From positions 155,665,962 to 155,729,961 of the forward strand of contig NC_061512.1 of assembly GCF_022539505.1 (NCBI RefSeq): a stretch of DNA of 64,000 bases. Reading direction: 5' to 3'. How positions within the stretch are numbered: the stretch's first letter is position 1; every line of letters begins with the position of its first letter. Positions 53,977 through 64,000 of this stretch are shown one piece after another. This DNA comes from Lolium rigidum (Eukaryota; Streptophyta; Magnoliopsida; Poales; Poaceae). A model generated the notes under the pieces. It did not search any database. It had not been told where the DNA came from and saw nothing but the letters and a program-made list of their open reading frames with translations. A program made the translations under genes and the position numbers.

Positions 53977-55763
53977 TCGTTGGAGATATGCCCAAGAGGC
54001 AATAATAAAAGTGGTTATTATATATCTTTATGTTTATGATAAATGTTTATATACCATGCTATAATTGTATTAACCGAAACATTGATACATGTGTGATATG
54101 TAAACAACAAAGAGTCCCTAGTATGCCTCTTAACTAGCTTGTTGATTAATGGATGATTAGTTTCATAATCATGAACATTGGATGTTATTAATAACAAGGT
54201 TATATCATTGTATGAATGATGTAATGGATACACCCATATTAAGCGTAGCATAAGATCTCGTCATTAAGTTATTTGCTATAAGCTTTCGATACATATTTAC
54301 CTAGTCCTTATGACCATGAGATCATGTAAATCACTTATACCGGAAAGGTACTTTGATTACACCAAACGCCATCTGCGTAAATGGGTGGTTATAAAGGTGG
54401 GATTAAGTATCCGGAAAGTATGAGTTGAGGCATATGGATCAACGAGTGGGATTTGTCCATCCCGATGACGGATAGATATACTCTGGGCCCTCTCGGTGGA
54501 ATGTCGTCTAATGTCTTGCAAGCATATGAATAAGTTCATAAGAGACCACATACCACGGTACGAGTAAAGAGTACTTGTCAGGAGACGAGGTTGAACAAGG
54601 TATAGAGTGATACCGAAGATCAAACCTCGGACAAGTAAAATATCGCGAGACAAAGGGAATTGGTATTGTATGTGAATGGTTCATTCGATCACTAAAGTCA
54701 TCGTTGAATATGTGGGAGCCATTATGGATCTCCGGATCCCGCTATTGGTTATTGGTCGGAGTGAGTACTCAACCATGTCCGCATAGTTCACGAACCGTAG
54801 GGTGACACACTTAAAGTTGGATGTTGAAATGGTAGTATTTGAATATGGAATGGAGTTCGAATATTTGTTCGGAGTCCCGGATGAGATCCCGGACATCACG
54901 AGGAGTTCCGGAATGGTCCGGAGAATAAGATTCATATATAGGATGTCATTTTATGTGAATTAAAATGTCGCGGAAGGTTCTATGGAAGGTTCTAGAAGGT
55001 TCTAGAAAAGTCCGGAAGAAACCACCAAGGAAGGTGGAGTCCACATGGGACTCCACCTCCATGGCCGGCCAACCCTAGTGGGGGAGGAGTCCCAAGTGGA
55101 CTCCCCTTAGGGGCCCGGCCACCCCCACATGGGAGGTGGAACTCCCACCTTGGTGGGAGTCCTAGCTTGGCTAGGTTTCCCCCCTCCTATGGAAGGTTTT
55201 TGGTTCGGGTCTTATTCGAAGACTTGGACACCACCTCTTGGGGTTCCACCTATATAATGAGGGGCCAAGGGGAGGGGGCCGGCCACCCCAAGACCACAAC
55301 CTGGCCGCCCCCCTTGAGTGGCCGGCCACCCCCTCCCAAACCCTAGCCGCCCCCCCTCCTCCCTAGCTCCCGCGTGCTTTAGCGAAGCCCCGCCGGAGTT
55401 CTCCACCGCCACCGACACCACGCCGTCGTGCCTGTCGGATTCAAGAGGAGCTACTACTTCCGCTGCCCGCCGGAACGGGAGGTGGACGTCGTCTTCATCA
55501 ACAACCGAACGTGTGACCAAGTACGGAGGTGCTGCCCGTTCGTGGCGCCGGAACCGATCGTGATCAAGATCTTCTACGCGCTTTTGCAAGCGGCAAGTGA
55601 ACGTCTACCGCAGCAACAAGAGCCTCATCTTGTAGGCTTTGGAATCTCTTCAAGGGTGAGACTCGATACCCCCTCGTTGCTATCGTCTTCTAGATTGCAT
55701 CTGGGCTTGGATTGCGTGTTCGCGGTAGGAAAATTTTTGTTTTCTATGCAACGTTATCCTACA
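53977..55763 (+). repeat. 3' LTR of the Copia element
   Basis: 1,787 bp; starts TCGTTGGAG, i.e. one extra C compared with the TGTTGGAG start of the 5' LTR, and ends CCTACA. Confidence 0.95.
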
Positions 55764-56078
55764 ATAGGGCTAGAAGCCACCCAGCCAGATATGTTATGGA
55801 GTTCGTCGGCGCAACCTTTGAGATGCCGCCCACCAAACCCCCCAACGGCGTCCTCGTGGAGAACACTCTTCGCTTCTGGACCATTTCATGGTGGAGGGGT
55901 CCGACCAAACTCACGCGACGTTTCATGTGCGCCGGCTATGCACACCTCCCGGAGGGGAGGCCGTTGATGTACTACATCGAGGAGGTCCGTGACCGTGGTG
56001 ACATCAGCATCGTCATGTTCGCCCACTTCACCAACCCCTTCAATGCCTTCCGCCTCCTCGGTCGGGTCTTCTGGTGCG

Positions 56079-56787
56079 TGATACGTCTCAAACGTATCTA
56101 TAATTTCTTATGTTCCATTCTAGTTTTATGACAATACTCACATGTTTTATATACACTTTACATCATTTTGATGCATTTTCCGGTACTAACCTATTAACAA
56201 GATGCTGAAGCGTCAGTTCCTGTTTTCTGCTGTTTTAGGTATAGATGCATGCTGGATAGCGGTCTATGTTCTTTGTCGTAAGGCCCTAATTAAATCTCAT
56301 AGTAGTCATCATGATATGTATGTGCATTGTTATGCCCTCTCTATTTGTCAATTGCCCAACTGTAATTTGTTCACCCAACATGCTATTTATCTTATTGGAG
56401 AGACACCACTAGTGAACTGTGGACCCCGGTCCATTCTTTTACATCTGAAATACAACCTACTGCAACCATTGTTCTCTATTATTCTTTGCAAACAAACATC
56501 ATTCTCCACACCATACGTTTAATCCTTTGTTTACATCAAGCCGGTGAGATTAACAACCTCACTATTAAGTTGGGGCAAAGTATTTTGATTGTGTTGTGCA
56601 GGTTCCACGTTGGCGCCGGAATCCCTGGTGTTGCGCCGCACTACACTCCTTCACCAACAACCTTCATGTGGCCTTCATCTCCTACTGGTTCGATAACCTT
56701 GGTTTCTTACTGAGGGAAAACTTGCTACTGTACGCATGACACCTTCCTCTTGGGGTTCCCAACGGACGTGTGCTTCACGCGTCATCA
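56079..56787 (+). repeat. 5' LTR with internal deletion
   Basis: 709 bp. It matches both ends of the 1,601-bp 3' LTR but jumps from gctgtttt (near 56235) to aggtatagatgcatgc, which corresponds to 61467 onward in the 3' LTR. The missing part contains the LTR's TATA-like ctatttattcc (60786). Confidence 0.93.
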
Positions 56788-57030
56788 AGCATATTTTCTG
56801 GCGCCGTTGCCGGGGAGATCAAGACACGCTGCAAGGGGAGTCTCTCACATCCAATCTCTTTACTTTGTTTATTGTCTTGCTTTATTTTATTTTCTGTCTT
56901 TTTTGCTTTCTTTATATCAAAAACACAAAAAAAATAGTTACTTGTTTTAATTATTTAATTCGGTTTTGCTTATTGCTAAAATGAGTACTCCTGAGAACAC
57001 TAAGTTATGTGACTTCACTAGTTAGGCTTA

Positions 57031-57849
57031 ATGGAAAACAACAACAAAATTAGAGATCTTTATGAACTTTATATTGAATTAGGACATGATGTGTTTGAAG
57101 AAAGAATTAAAAAACCCATGGAACGTTGTTTGCAAAATAGTTGTAGCAATGTTTTTAGCATAAATTCTTTGAACACTATTATTTTTAATGCTATGGAAAA
57201 GTCTAAGCTTGGGGGAGCTGGTTGTGATATTTTTAGTCCCCCAATCATGGAGGAGAAAATTTACTTTGATGATACTTTACCTCCTATATATGATGATTAC
57301 AATGATGACTATCATATTTTCAGTTCACCTACTATTGAGGAGAAAAATAATTATGATTACAATATGCCTCCTATATATGATGATTATGGTGATGAGAATA
57401 ATAATGATAGCTATCTTATTGAATTTGCTCCCACTACAATTAATAGTAATGACTATGCTTATGTGGAGAGTAATAATTTTGTGCATGTAGCACATGATAA
57501 GAATGTTTCATGTGATAGTTATATTGTTGAGTTTGTTCATGATGCTACTGAAAATCTTTATGAGAGAGGACAATATGGTTGTAGGGATTTTCATGTTACT
57601 AAAACACCTCTCTTTTTGCTTAAAATCTTGAAGTTGCGCTTGTCTTGTTTTCCTATGCTTATTGCATTATGCTTACATGACTTGTTTATTTACAAGATTC
57701 CTTTTCATAGGAAGTGGGTTAGACTTAAAAGTGTTTCTTATTTGCTTTTGATGCTCTCTTTTGCTTCAACTCTTATTTCTTGCGAGAGCATCATTAAAAT
57801 TACTGAGCCCATCTTAACGGCTATAAAGAAAGCATTTCTTGGGAGATAA
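57031..57849 (+). CDS. Unknown 272-residue ORF of the LARD-like element
   Basis: Intact frame, very AT-rich, starting MENNNKIRDLYELYIELGHD. The middle is acidic and Asn/Tyr/Asp-rich with a repeated PPIYDDY motif (about residues 83 and 110). The last 80 residues are hydrophobic with two potential membrane segments (about 193-222 and 232-250) and end AIKKAFLGR. No gag, env or transposase motif recognised. An open frame of this length in AT-rich DNA suggests past selection. Whether it is gag-like, env-like or a captured gene is unknown. A 14-codon frame at 56981-57025 precedes it. Confidence 0.55.
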   Translation: MENNNKIRDLYELYIELGHDVFEERIKKPMERCLQNSCSNVFSINSLNTIIFNAMEKSKLGGAGCDIFSPPIMEEKIYFDDTLPPIYDDYNDDYHIFSSPTIEEKNNYDYNMPPIYDDYGDENNNDSYLIEFAPTTINSNDYAYVESNNFVHVAHDKNVSCDSYIVEFVHDATENLYERGQYGCRDFHVTKTPLFLLKILKLRLSCFPMLIALCLHDLFIYKIPFHRKWVRLKSVSYLLLMLSFASTLISCESIIKITEPILTAIKKAFLGR

Positions 57850-60417
57850 CCCATGTTTTTATTTTGCTACTGTTTTGTTGTGTCTTGAAAGTTGTTACTA
57901 TTGTAGCAACCTCTCCTTATCATGTTTATTTCGTTTTTGTGCCAAGTAAAGTTTTTGATAGAAAAGTTGATACTAGATTTGGATTTCTGCACAGAAACAG
58001 ATTTTTAGCTGTCACGAATTTGAGTTGATCTCTCTGTAGGAAACTCGTAAAATGCTGAAAAAATTCATGCGTGATTCTCAGATACGTACGCAACTTTCGC
58101 TCAATTTGAGCTTTTTCATCTGAGCCTGTTAAGTGCCTCTAAAAAATTCGTCTTTACGTACTGTTCTGTTTTGACAGATTCTGCCTTTTATTTTGCATTG
58201 CCTCTTTTACTGTGTTGAGTGTATTTCTTTGCTCCATTAACTTTCAGTAGCCTTGGGTAATGTCCAGAAGTGTTGGGAATGATTGTGTCCTCGCTGAACA
58301 TGTGAATTTTTGATTATGCACTAACCCTCTAATAAGATTGTTTTGAGTCTGGTGTGAAGGAAATTTTCAAGGATCAAGAGAGGAGGATGATATGATATGA
58401 TCAAGAAGAGTAAAAGTCTAAGCTTGGGGATGCCCCCGTGGTTCATCCCTGCATATTTCAAGAAGACTCAAGCATCTAAGCTTGGGGATGCCCAAGGCAA
58501 CCCCTTCTTCATCAACAACTTATCAGGTCACCTCTAGTGAAACTATATTTTTATTCCGTCACATCTCTTAGAGCGTCTGTTTATTTTAATTTTTGTTTAT
58601 GTTTGAATGAAATCGGATCCTAGCAATCCTTGTGTTGGAGAAAGACACGCTTCGCTTTTTCATTTGAACACTTGTGTTCTTCGTTTTTAATATTCATGGC
58701 GAAAGTTGAAAGTCGCTTCATTTATTGCTATTTGGTTGGAAACAGAAAATGCTTCATGTGGTAATTGGTATATTGTCTTGAATAATTTGATACTTGGCAA
58801 TTGTTTTGAGCTCTCAAGTAGATCATGTTTAAGCTTTTGCATCATGTAGTTTAAACCTATTAGTGGAGAACTATCGTAGAGCTTGTTGAAATTTGGTTTG
58901 CATGATTGGTCTCTCTAAAGTCAAGATATTTTATGGTAAAAGTGTTTGAGCAACAAGGAAGACAGTGTAGAGTCTTATAATGCTTGCAATATGTTCTTAT
59001 GTAAGTTTTGCTGTACCGGTTCATACTTGTGTTTGCTTCAAACAACCTTGCTAGCCAAAGCCTTGTACCGAGAGGGAATGCTTCTCGTGCATCCAAAACC
59101 TTGAGCCAAAACTTATGCCATTTGTGTCCACCATAACTACCTACTATGTGGTATTTCTCTGCCATTCCAAAGTAAATTGCTTACGTGCTACCTTTAAAAA
59201 TTTCATTCCTTGTCTTTGCAATACATAACTCATGGGAAATTAGCCTAAAAAACTATTGTGGTAATGAATATGTCGCTTATGTATCTTAGTTCTTATAAGT
59301 TGCTTGTTGAGCGGTAACCATGTTTCTGGGGACGCCATCAACCTGTTACACCTTTGTTGAATATCATGTGAGTTGCTATGCATGTTCATCTTGTCTGAAG
59401 TAAGGGAGATTTCTCATGATTAAATGGTTTGAGTATGCATATTGTTAGAGAAGAACATTGGGCCGCCAACCAAAGCCATGTATCATGGTGGAAGTTTCAG
59501 CTTGGACATTAATCCTCAAATCTCTTATGAGAATATTACCTGTTGTTGAATGCTTAAAGCATAAAAGAGGAGTCCATTATCTGTTTTCTATGTTGTCCCG
59601 GTATGGATGTCCTCAAGTTGAGATCTATCAAAATTGAGAAATCAAATGCGATATATCTCCTTGGACCTTTGTACAGGTGGCATAGAGGTACCCCTTTGTG
59701 ACACTTGGTTGAAACATATGTAATGCAATGATAATCCATGGAAGTCCGATCTAATTAGGACAAGGTGCGGGCACTATTGGTATTCGATGCATGAGGCTTG
59801 CAACTTATAGGAGGTTTTATGCATAACACATATGAATTATTACTATCGTTGACAAAATTGTTTCCATGTTTTCAAAATAAAAAGCTCTAGCACATGAGTA
59901 ATCCCCTGCTTCCTCTGCGAAGGGCCTTTCTTTTACTTTATGTTGAGTCAGTTTACCTACTTCTTTCTATCTTAGAAGCAAACACTTGTGTCAATCTGTG
60001 TGCACCGATTCTTACATGTTTACTTATTGCACTTGTTATATTACTTTATGTTGACAACTATCCATGAGATATACATGTTACAAGTTGAAAGCAATTGCTG
60101 AAACTTAAATCATCCTTTGTGTTGCTTCAACACCTTCTATTAAGAATCTATTGCTTTATGAGTTAACTCTTATGCAAGACTTGTTGATGCTTGTCTTGAA
60201 AGTACTATTCATGAAAAGTCTTTGCTATATGATTCAGTTGTTTAGTCATTACCTATTTGTTAACAAACTATAGACCATTGCTTCGAATCACTTCATTCAT
60301 CTCATATGCTTTACAATAGTATTGATCAAGATTATGATAGTAGCATGTCACTTCAGAAATTATCCTTGTTATCGTTTACCTACTCGAGGGCGAGTAGGAA
60401 CTAAGCTTGGGGATGCT
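57850..60417 (+). other. Non-coding interior of the LARD-like element
   Basis: AT-rich; contains repeated phrases aagcttggggatgccc (near 58431, 58479 and before the 3' LTR at 60402). No conserved protein on either strand. Confidence 0.7.
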
Positions 60418-62018
60418 TGATACGTCTCAAACGTATCTATAATTTCTTATGTTCCATGCTAGTTTTATTACAATACTCACATGTTTTATATACACTTTAC
60501 ATCATTTTGATGCATTTTACGGTACTAACCTATTAACAAGATGCCGAAGCGCCAGCTCTCGTTTTCTCGCTGTTTTTGGTTTCGGAAATCCTACACAGAA
60601 ATATTCTCGGAATTGGACGAAACAAAAGCCCACGGTCTTATTTTCCACGGAGCCTTCCAGAACACCGAAGAGGAGACGAAGAGGGGCCACGAGGCGGCTA
60701 CCCCACATGGCGGCGCGGTGGGGCCCCTGGCCGCGCCGGCCTATGGGGTGGGCCCCTCGGGCGCCCCCCGACTCTGCCCCTTCGCCTATTTATTCCTTCC
60801 GTCGCGAAAACCCTAGTACCGAGAGCCACGATATGAGAAAAGTTCCAGAGACGCCGCCGCCGTCAACCCTACCTCGGGGGTTCTGAAGATCGCCTCCGGC
60901 ACCCTGCCGGAGAGGGGAATCATCACCGGGAGGGCTCTACATCACCATGCCCGCCTCCGGACTGATGCGTGAGTAGTTCATCCTTGGACTATGGGTCCAT
61001 AGCAGTAGCTAGATGGTTGTCTTCTCCTCTTGTGCTATCATGTTTAGATCTTGTGAGCTGCCTATCATGATCAAGATCATCTATTTGTAATGCTACATGT
61101 TGTGTTTGTTGGGATCCGATGAATATGGAATACTATGTCAAGTTGATTATTGATCTATCATATATGTGTTGTTTATGATCTTGCATGCTCTCCGTTGCTA
61201 GTAGAGGCTCTGGCCAAGTTGATACTTGTGACTCCAAGAGGGAGTATTTATGCTCGATAGTGGGTTCATGCCTCCATTGAATCTGGGACAGTGATAGAAA
61301 GTTCTAAGGTTGTGGATGTGTTGTTGCCACTAGGGATAAAACATCAATGCTTTGTCTAAGGATATTTGTATTGTTTACATTACGCACAGTACTTAATGCG
61401 ATTGTCTGTTGTTTGCAACTTAATACTGGAAGGGGTGCGGATGCTAACCCGAAGGTGGACTTTTTAGGCATAGATGCATGCTGGATAGCGGTCTATGTTC
61501 TTTGTCGTAATGTCCTAAGTAAATCTCATAGTAGTCATCATGATATGTATGTGCATTGTTATGCCCTCTCTATTTGTCAGCTTGCCCAACCGTAATTTGT
61601 TCACCCAACATGCTATTTATATTATTGGAGAGACACCACTAGTGAACTGTGGACCCCGGTCCATTCTTTTACATCTGAAATACAACCTACTGCAATCATT
61701 GTTCTCTCGTTGTTCTTTGCAAACAAACATCATTCTCCACACCATACGTTTAATCCTTTGTTTACAGCAAGCCGGTGAGATTGATAACCTCACTGTTAAG
61801 TTGGGGCAAAGTATTTTGATTGTGTTGTGCAGGTTCCACGTTGGCGCCAAAATCCCCGGTGTTGCGCCGCACTACACTCCTTCACCAACAACCTTCACGT
61901 GGCCTTCATCTCCTACTGGTTCGATAACCTTGGTTTTTTACTAAGGGAAAACTTGCTGTTGTACGCATCACACCTTCCTCTTGGGGTTCCCAACGGACGT
62001 GTGCTTCACGCGTCATCA
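60418..62018 (+). repeat. 3' LTR, full length
   Basis: 1,601 bp, containing a GC-rich promoter-like part (60650-60960, TATA-like ctatttattcc near 60786). Open frames in it are shadows of this region. Confidence 0.93.
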
Positions 62019-62142
62019 GTGCGGTTATGAATTCATTGTCTTCACAACCTACAACATTTTCACCGATTTCAACTTCATCTTCCCCACCGTCGACCGCATG
62101 CACACCCTCCCCTACCCCAAGTACACCGCGCCAGATGAGTGA

Positions 62143-62705
62143 ATATGGTGGCCGTGCTCAGGAGGGAGTGCAGATGAAGAAGGCAGTGAGGTGGTGAAGA
62201 AGATGCTTGTGTCGTCTTGTCCTTTTTACTATCGTATTTCCTTATTTCGTGCCTTGTAATGTTTTACTATCGTAGTTGCTTATTTCGTGTCGTGTCATGA
62301 ACTTTATATCTATGTAATGGTTCTACTCATGTAGTCGTCGAGGCTACTCATGTCGTAATGGTTCTTATTTTATCTTAATGGTCCTTATTTTATATATGTA
62401 ATGGTGCTTATTTTATCGCCGGGGCTACTCATGTCGCATGTTTTTAGGTATAACTGAGTTGTTTCTAGTTTGACCAATACACTACGAAAATAATAACAAA
62501 ACTATCACAAAATAAATAAAATGTATTGGTGTTTCTTTGGTAGTTATAGGACACTATCACTCCAAAAATTAGTTGTCATATTTTTGAACCATAAAAGATG
62601 CAAGTTCGTTTCATATTAAACACCAAAAAACCATGGGTGGAGCCAGCCATTGTGCCCCTTGCCCTGGACACCCAGATATTTTGTCAAAACTTTAGGATCA
62701 ACTCA
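62143..62705 (+). other. 3' flank of the split gene
   Basis: Includes the probable 3' untranslated region, with imperfect repeats of tactatcgta.ttgcttatttcgtg (62227-62300) and ggttcttattttat (62360-62410). Beyond 62460 it is AT-rich with nothing recognised; ggtggagccagcc at 62636 is hAT-like but unpaired. Confidence 0.45.
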
Positions 62706-62730
62706 TCTATACTAAAAGAAAAGTTCAGAA
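62706..62730 (+). mobile_element. Possible Helitron 5' end
   Basis: TCTATACTAAAAGAAAAG begins after an A at 62705, like the TCTMTACTA starts of grass Helitrons. No matching CTAG end with hairpin is visible before the window ends, so the element, if real, continues outside. Confidence 0.45.
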
Positions 62731-63361
62731 AAAATGGTCAAATTACTTTCTGTTAAATATTATGACGTGTTAGGTGTTAGCAATATTGTAAAACTGCAAT
62801 AGCCTCTATTTTTTCTGGTAATTTTTTTATTATATGTGATGACATATTTTTTTAGAGGGTGGCACAACGTCACAAATTTCCTAGCTCGGCCGAAGCTTTA
62901 ATGGTCAATAGATAAAATGTTTACAGAAATTTCCAAATCAATTAGAGGGAATAGAAAACCACACATGCCTACTACCCAACTTACAACCCATTACTTACGA
63001 TCCAATGGCGGAACAAGGTATCCTGTGTGATCACAATCCTCCACAGCCCACGGCCCAACCCGATCATATGGTTAACTGACGAAATGGGCCAAGGGCAACA
63101 ATTACCTTTTTTTCGGAACGCTACAGTTCTTCGTTAACTGACGAAACTGAAAAAAAACATAGAAATTTTTGGCCGAATTTGCTACCACATTTGATTCATT
63201 ACGAAAATCCAGCTCCCAAGTTATGCATCTCATTGAGCGTACATTCAAACATAGACTAACATAACCAGCTGATCCAAATTATTAACATAACCACATTAAA
63301 AATCACTTCTAACGACTCATCAACGGAATGTAAAGAAATTCTAGAGAAACTACACAAAAAT
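62731..63361. other. AT-rich, no gene seen
   Basis: gttaactgacgaaa occurs twice (63070 and 63132). No coding feature recognised before the GRF pseudogene. Confidence 0.4.
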
Positions 63362-63880
63362 AAAATGCTAAAGCGATCACATTTGCCTGCTTCTTCAAAC
63401 CAACCATCTATTTTAGATGCTTGTTCAGTTTCTTCAGTTCCCCAATTAGTTCCCCATCACCCGTGGCAGCAGAGCCCAATTTCTCCACCGCCGGTGCTTC
63501 ATTGATCTCCCGGGTTGCGCCCCTACTGATACCCTCCACTTCAAGCCTCTCAACATACGCATCCATCCACTCAAAATGGCTACAATTTTTCAGATTTTGA
63601 AAAGGAACACATGAACCCTAAATCCCAAATTGGAGACAAATCATAGAATATGCACAAATTAGAGCAAAAAAGGCCGACGGATAACTCAGATCTAACCTTT
63701 CTCGGCTCGGCCGGGCTTGCTCTCGCACTTCACAAATTCTCACACATAGTTCCCATTCTTCTTCGTCGATGTGACCAATCGCTTCAATCACGCGGTGCGT
63801 GGACAGTCAGGACATGATGTCATGGACACTGCACCATACCTAGGCCATGCGGGGCGGGAGGCTGAAATAAAGGTCGACAT
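63362..63880 (-). pseudogene. GRF-type zinc-finger protein, pseudogene
   Basis: Minus strand. Exon 1 runs from ATG 63880 to a donor at 63697 (AAAG|GTTAGA) and carries the GRF zinc-binding layout: CPDCPRTA, then KRLVTSTKKNGNY, then EFVKCESKPGRAEK. Exon 2 (about 63595-63362) has LKNCSHFEWMDAYVERLEVE, completing the zinc ligands, then LKKLNKHLK and the usual hydrophobic C-terminal segment (KKQANVIALAFYFCV). In-frame stops lie after CPRTA (TGA), before EFVKC (TGA, where the family usually has Arg) and at 63408-63410 (TAG) before the C-terminal segment. No AG acceptor is visible at the expected exon 2 border. GRF genes of this type are very numerous in grass genomes; this copy is dead. Confidence 0.8.
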
Positions 63881-64000
63881 AGTCGCGCGCCGAAGGGGAG
63901 GAATGGGGGCGGCAGGAAAGCGGGCACGGGTGCGGGCGACCGGAGAGATTTGACTCCCATCTTGTACGAACCGGCAAGTTGTGGGTCCCGCAGTAGGTGG

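Larger units (their letters stand above)
46980..55763 (+). mobile_element. Copia LTR retrotransposon (BARE1/WIS/Angela-like), 5-bp target duplication
   Basis: Near-identical LTRs 46980-48759 and 53977-55763 enclose a Copia-order internal region; flanking duplication atagg at 46975-46979 and 55764-55768. The ends are TGTTGGAGATATGCCC...CCTACA. The primer-binding site tggtatcgagccg (from 48761) resembles the initiator-Met type but lacks one base compared with the common TGGTATCAGAGCC form. The polypurine tract is agtgcaagtgggagac (53961-53976). By eye the LTRs differ by roughly a dozen substitutions plus small indels over 1.78 kb, so the insertion is fairly recent. It lies in the 5' leader of the gene at 55796. 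Confidence 0.96.
56079..62018 (+). mobile_element. Non-autonomous LTR retrotransposon (LARD-like), 5-bp target duplication
   Basis: LTRs 56079-56787 and 60418-62018 start TGATACGTCTCAAACGTATC and end ACGCGTCATCA; flanking duplication gtgcg at 56074-56078 and 62019-62023. Downstream of the 5' LTR is a PBS-like tggcgccgttgccgggga (56799-56816), as in several grass Gypsy/Athila-type elements. A purine-rich aagcttggggatgc precedes the 3' LTR. The 3.6-kb interior has one ORF (57031-57849) and no gag, protease, RT or integrase. The 5' LTR is 892 bp shorter than the 3' LTR owing to an internal deletion. Family name not assigned. Confidence 0.93.
55796..62142 (+). pseudogene. Unknown small protein gene interrupted by an LTR retrotransposon
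   Basis: An ATG at 55796 opens a frame through 56078 (includes MEFVGATFEMPPTKPPNG, ISWWRGPTKLTRRF and FTNPFNAFRLLGRVF). The frame then resumes at 62024 after the insertion and its gtgcg duplication, running to TGA 62140-62142 (ends PYPKYTAPDE). The two parts total 402 nt, exactly 133 codons plus stop, so the gene was intact before insertion. Its leader and TATA box (46877) are separated from the ATG by the Copia element. It is GC-rich in third positions, like a grass gene, and single-exon. I do not recognise the family; no signal peptide or domain stands out. The current copy cannot encode the full protein unless about 6 kb is removed from the transcript. Confidence 0.75.

Noticed and set aside
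60449..60886. 145-codon frame in the 3' LTR of the LARD-like element
   Set aside because: Inside the GC-rich LTR promoter/leader region and absent from the deleted 5' LTR; no protein similarity recognised.

Overview
The window is nuclear DNA of a grass, most likely a Triticeae species (wheat, barley or Aegilops type). The evidence is spliced plant genes with GT-AG introns, a Copia LTR retrotransposon whose ends resemble the BARE1/WIS/Angela group, a large CACTA element with GC-rich subterminal repeats, Stowaway MITEs, Helitrons and many LINE tails. Species assignment is inference; no database was searched.

Layout. 1-2.5 kb: coatomer zeta subunit gene (+), with a Stowaway MITE in an intron. 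2.6-4.5 kb: a 5'-truncated LINE with a 15-bp target duplication, then a 529-bp hAT-like non-autonomous element with an 8-bp duplication. 5.65-22.4 kb: an OMA1-like M48 metalloprotease gene (-) whose second intron holds a complete 15.5-kb CACTA transposon (6069-21564, 3-bp target duplication AGC). The transposon carries decayed transposase genes, a 338-bp tandem array of about 14.5 copies with a visible four-monomer higher-order period, and a telomere-like tract. 22.6-29.4 kb: LINE-derived remnants and a 5.5-kb head-to-tail tandem Helitron (23318-28830). 30.4-32.4 kb: an intact L-type lectin receptor kinase (S.7-like). 34.5-35.0 kb: an intact SKP1-like gene (-). 35.3-45.6 kb: Stowaway, LINE remnants, a decayed Mutator-like transposase, an unassigned GCAGC-rich stretch and a 174-bp hAT MITE. 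46.6-62.5 kb: a small unknown gene (133 codons plus stop) broken by two LTR retrotransposons. A Copia element (46980-55763) sits in its 5' leader and a gag-pol-less LTR element (56079-62018) in its coding exon; both have perfect 5-bp target duplications. 62.7-64 kb: a possible Helitron 5' end and a GRF zinc-finger pseudogene (-).

Genes that look functional are COPZ (Golgi COPI coat), the OMA1-like protease (if its 15.8-kb intron is spliced), the lectin receptor kinase (plasma-membrane signalling) and the SKP1-like protein (SCF ubiquitin ligase adaptor). They do not form a pathway or cluster; this is a gene-poor, transposon-rich region. I found no new enzymatic or defence system. The most unusual structures are the satellite with higher-order organisation inside a transposon, the tandem Helitron with a fused junction, and the gene split twice by LTR elements.
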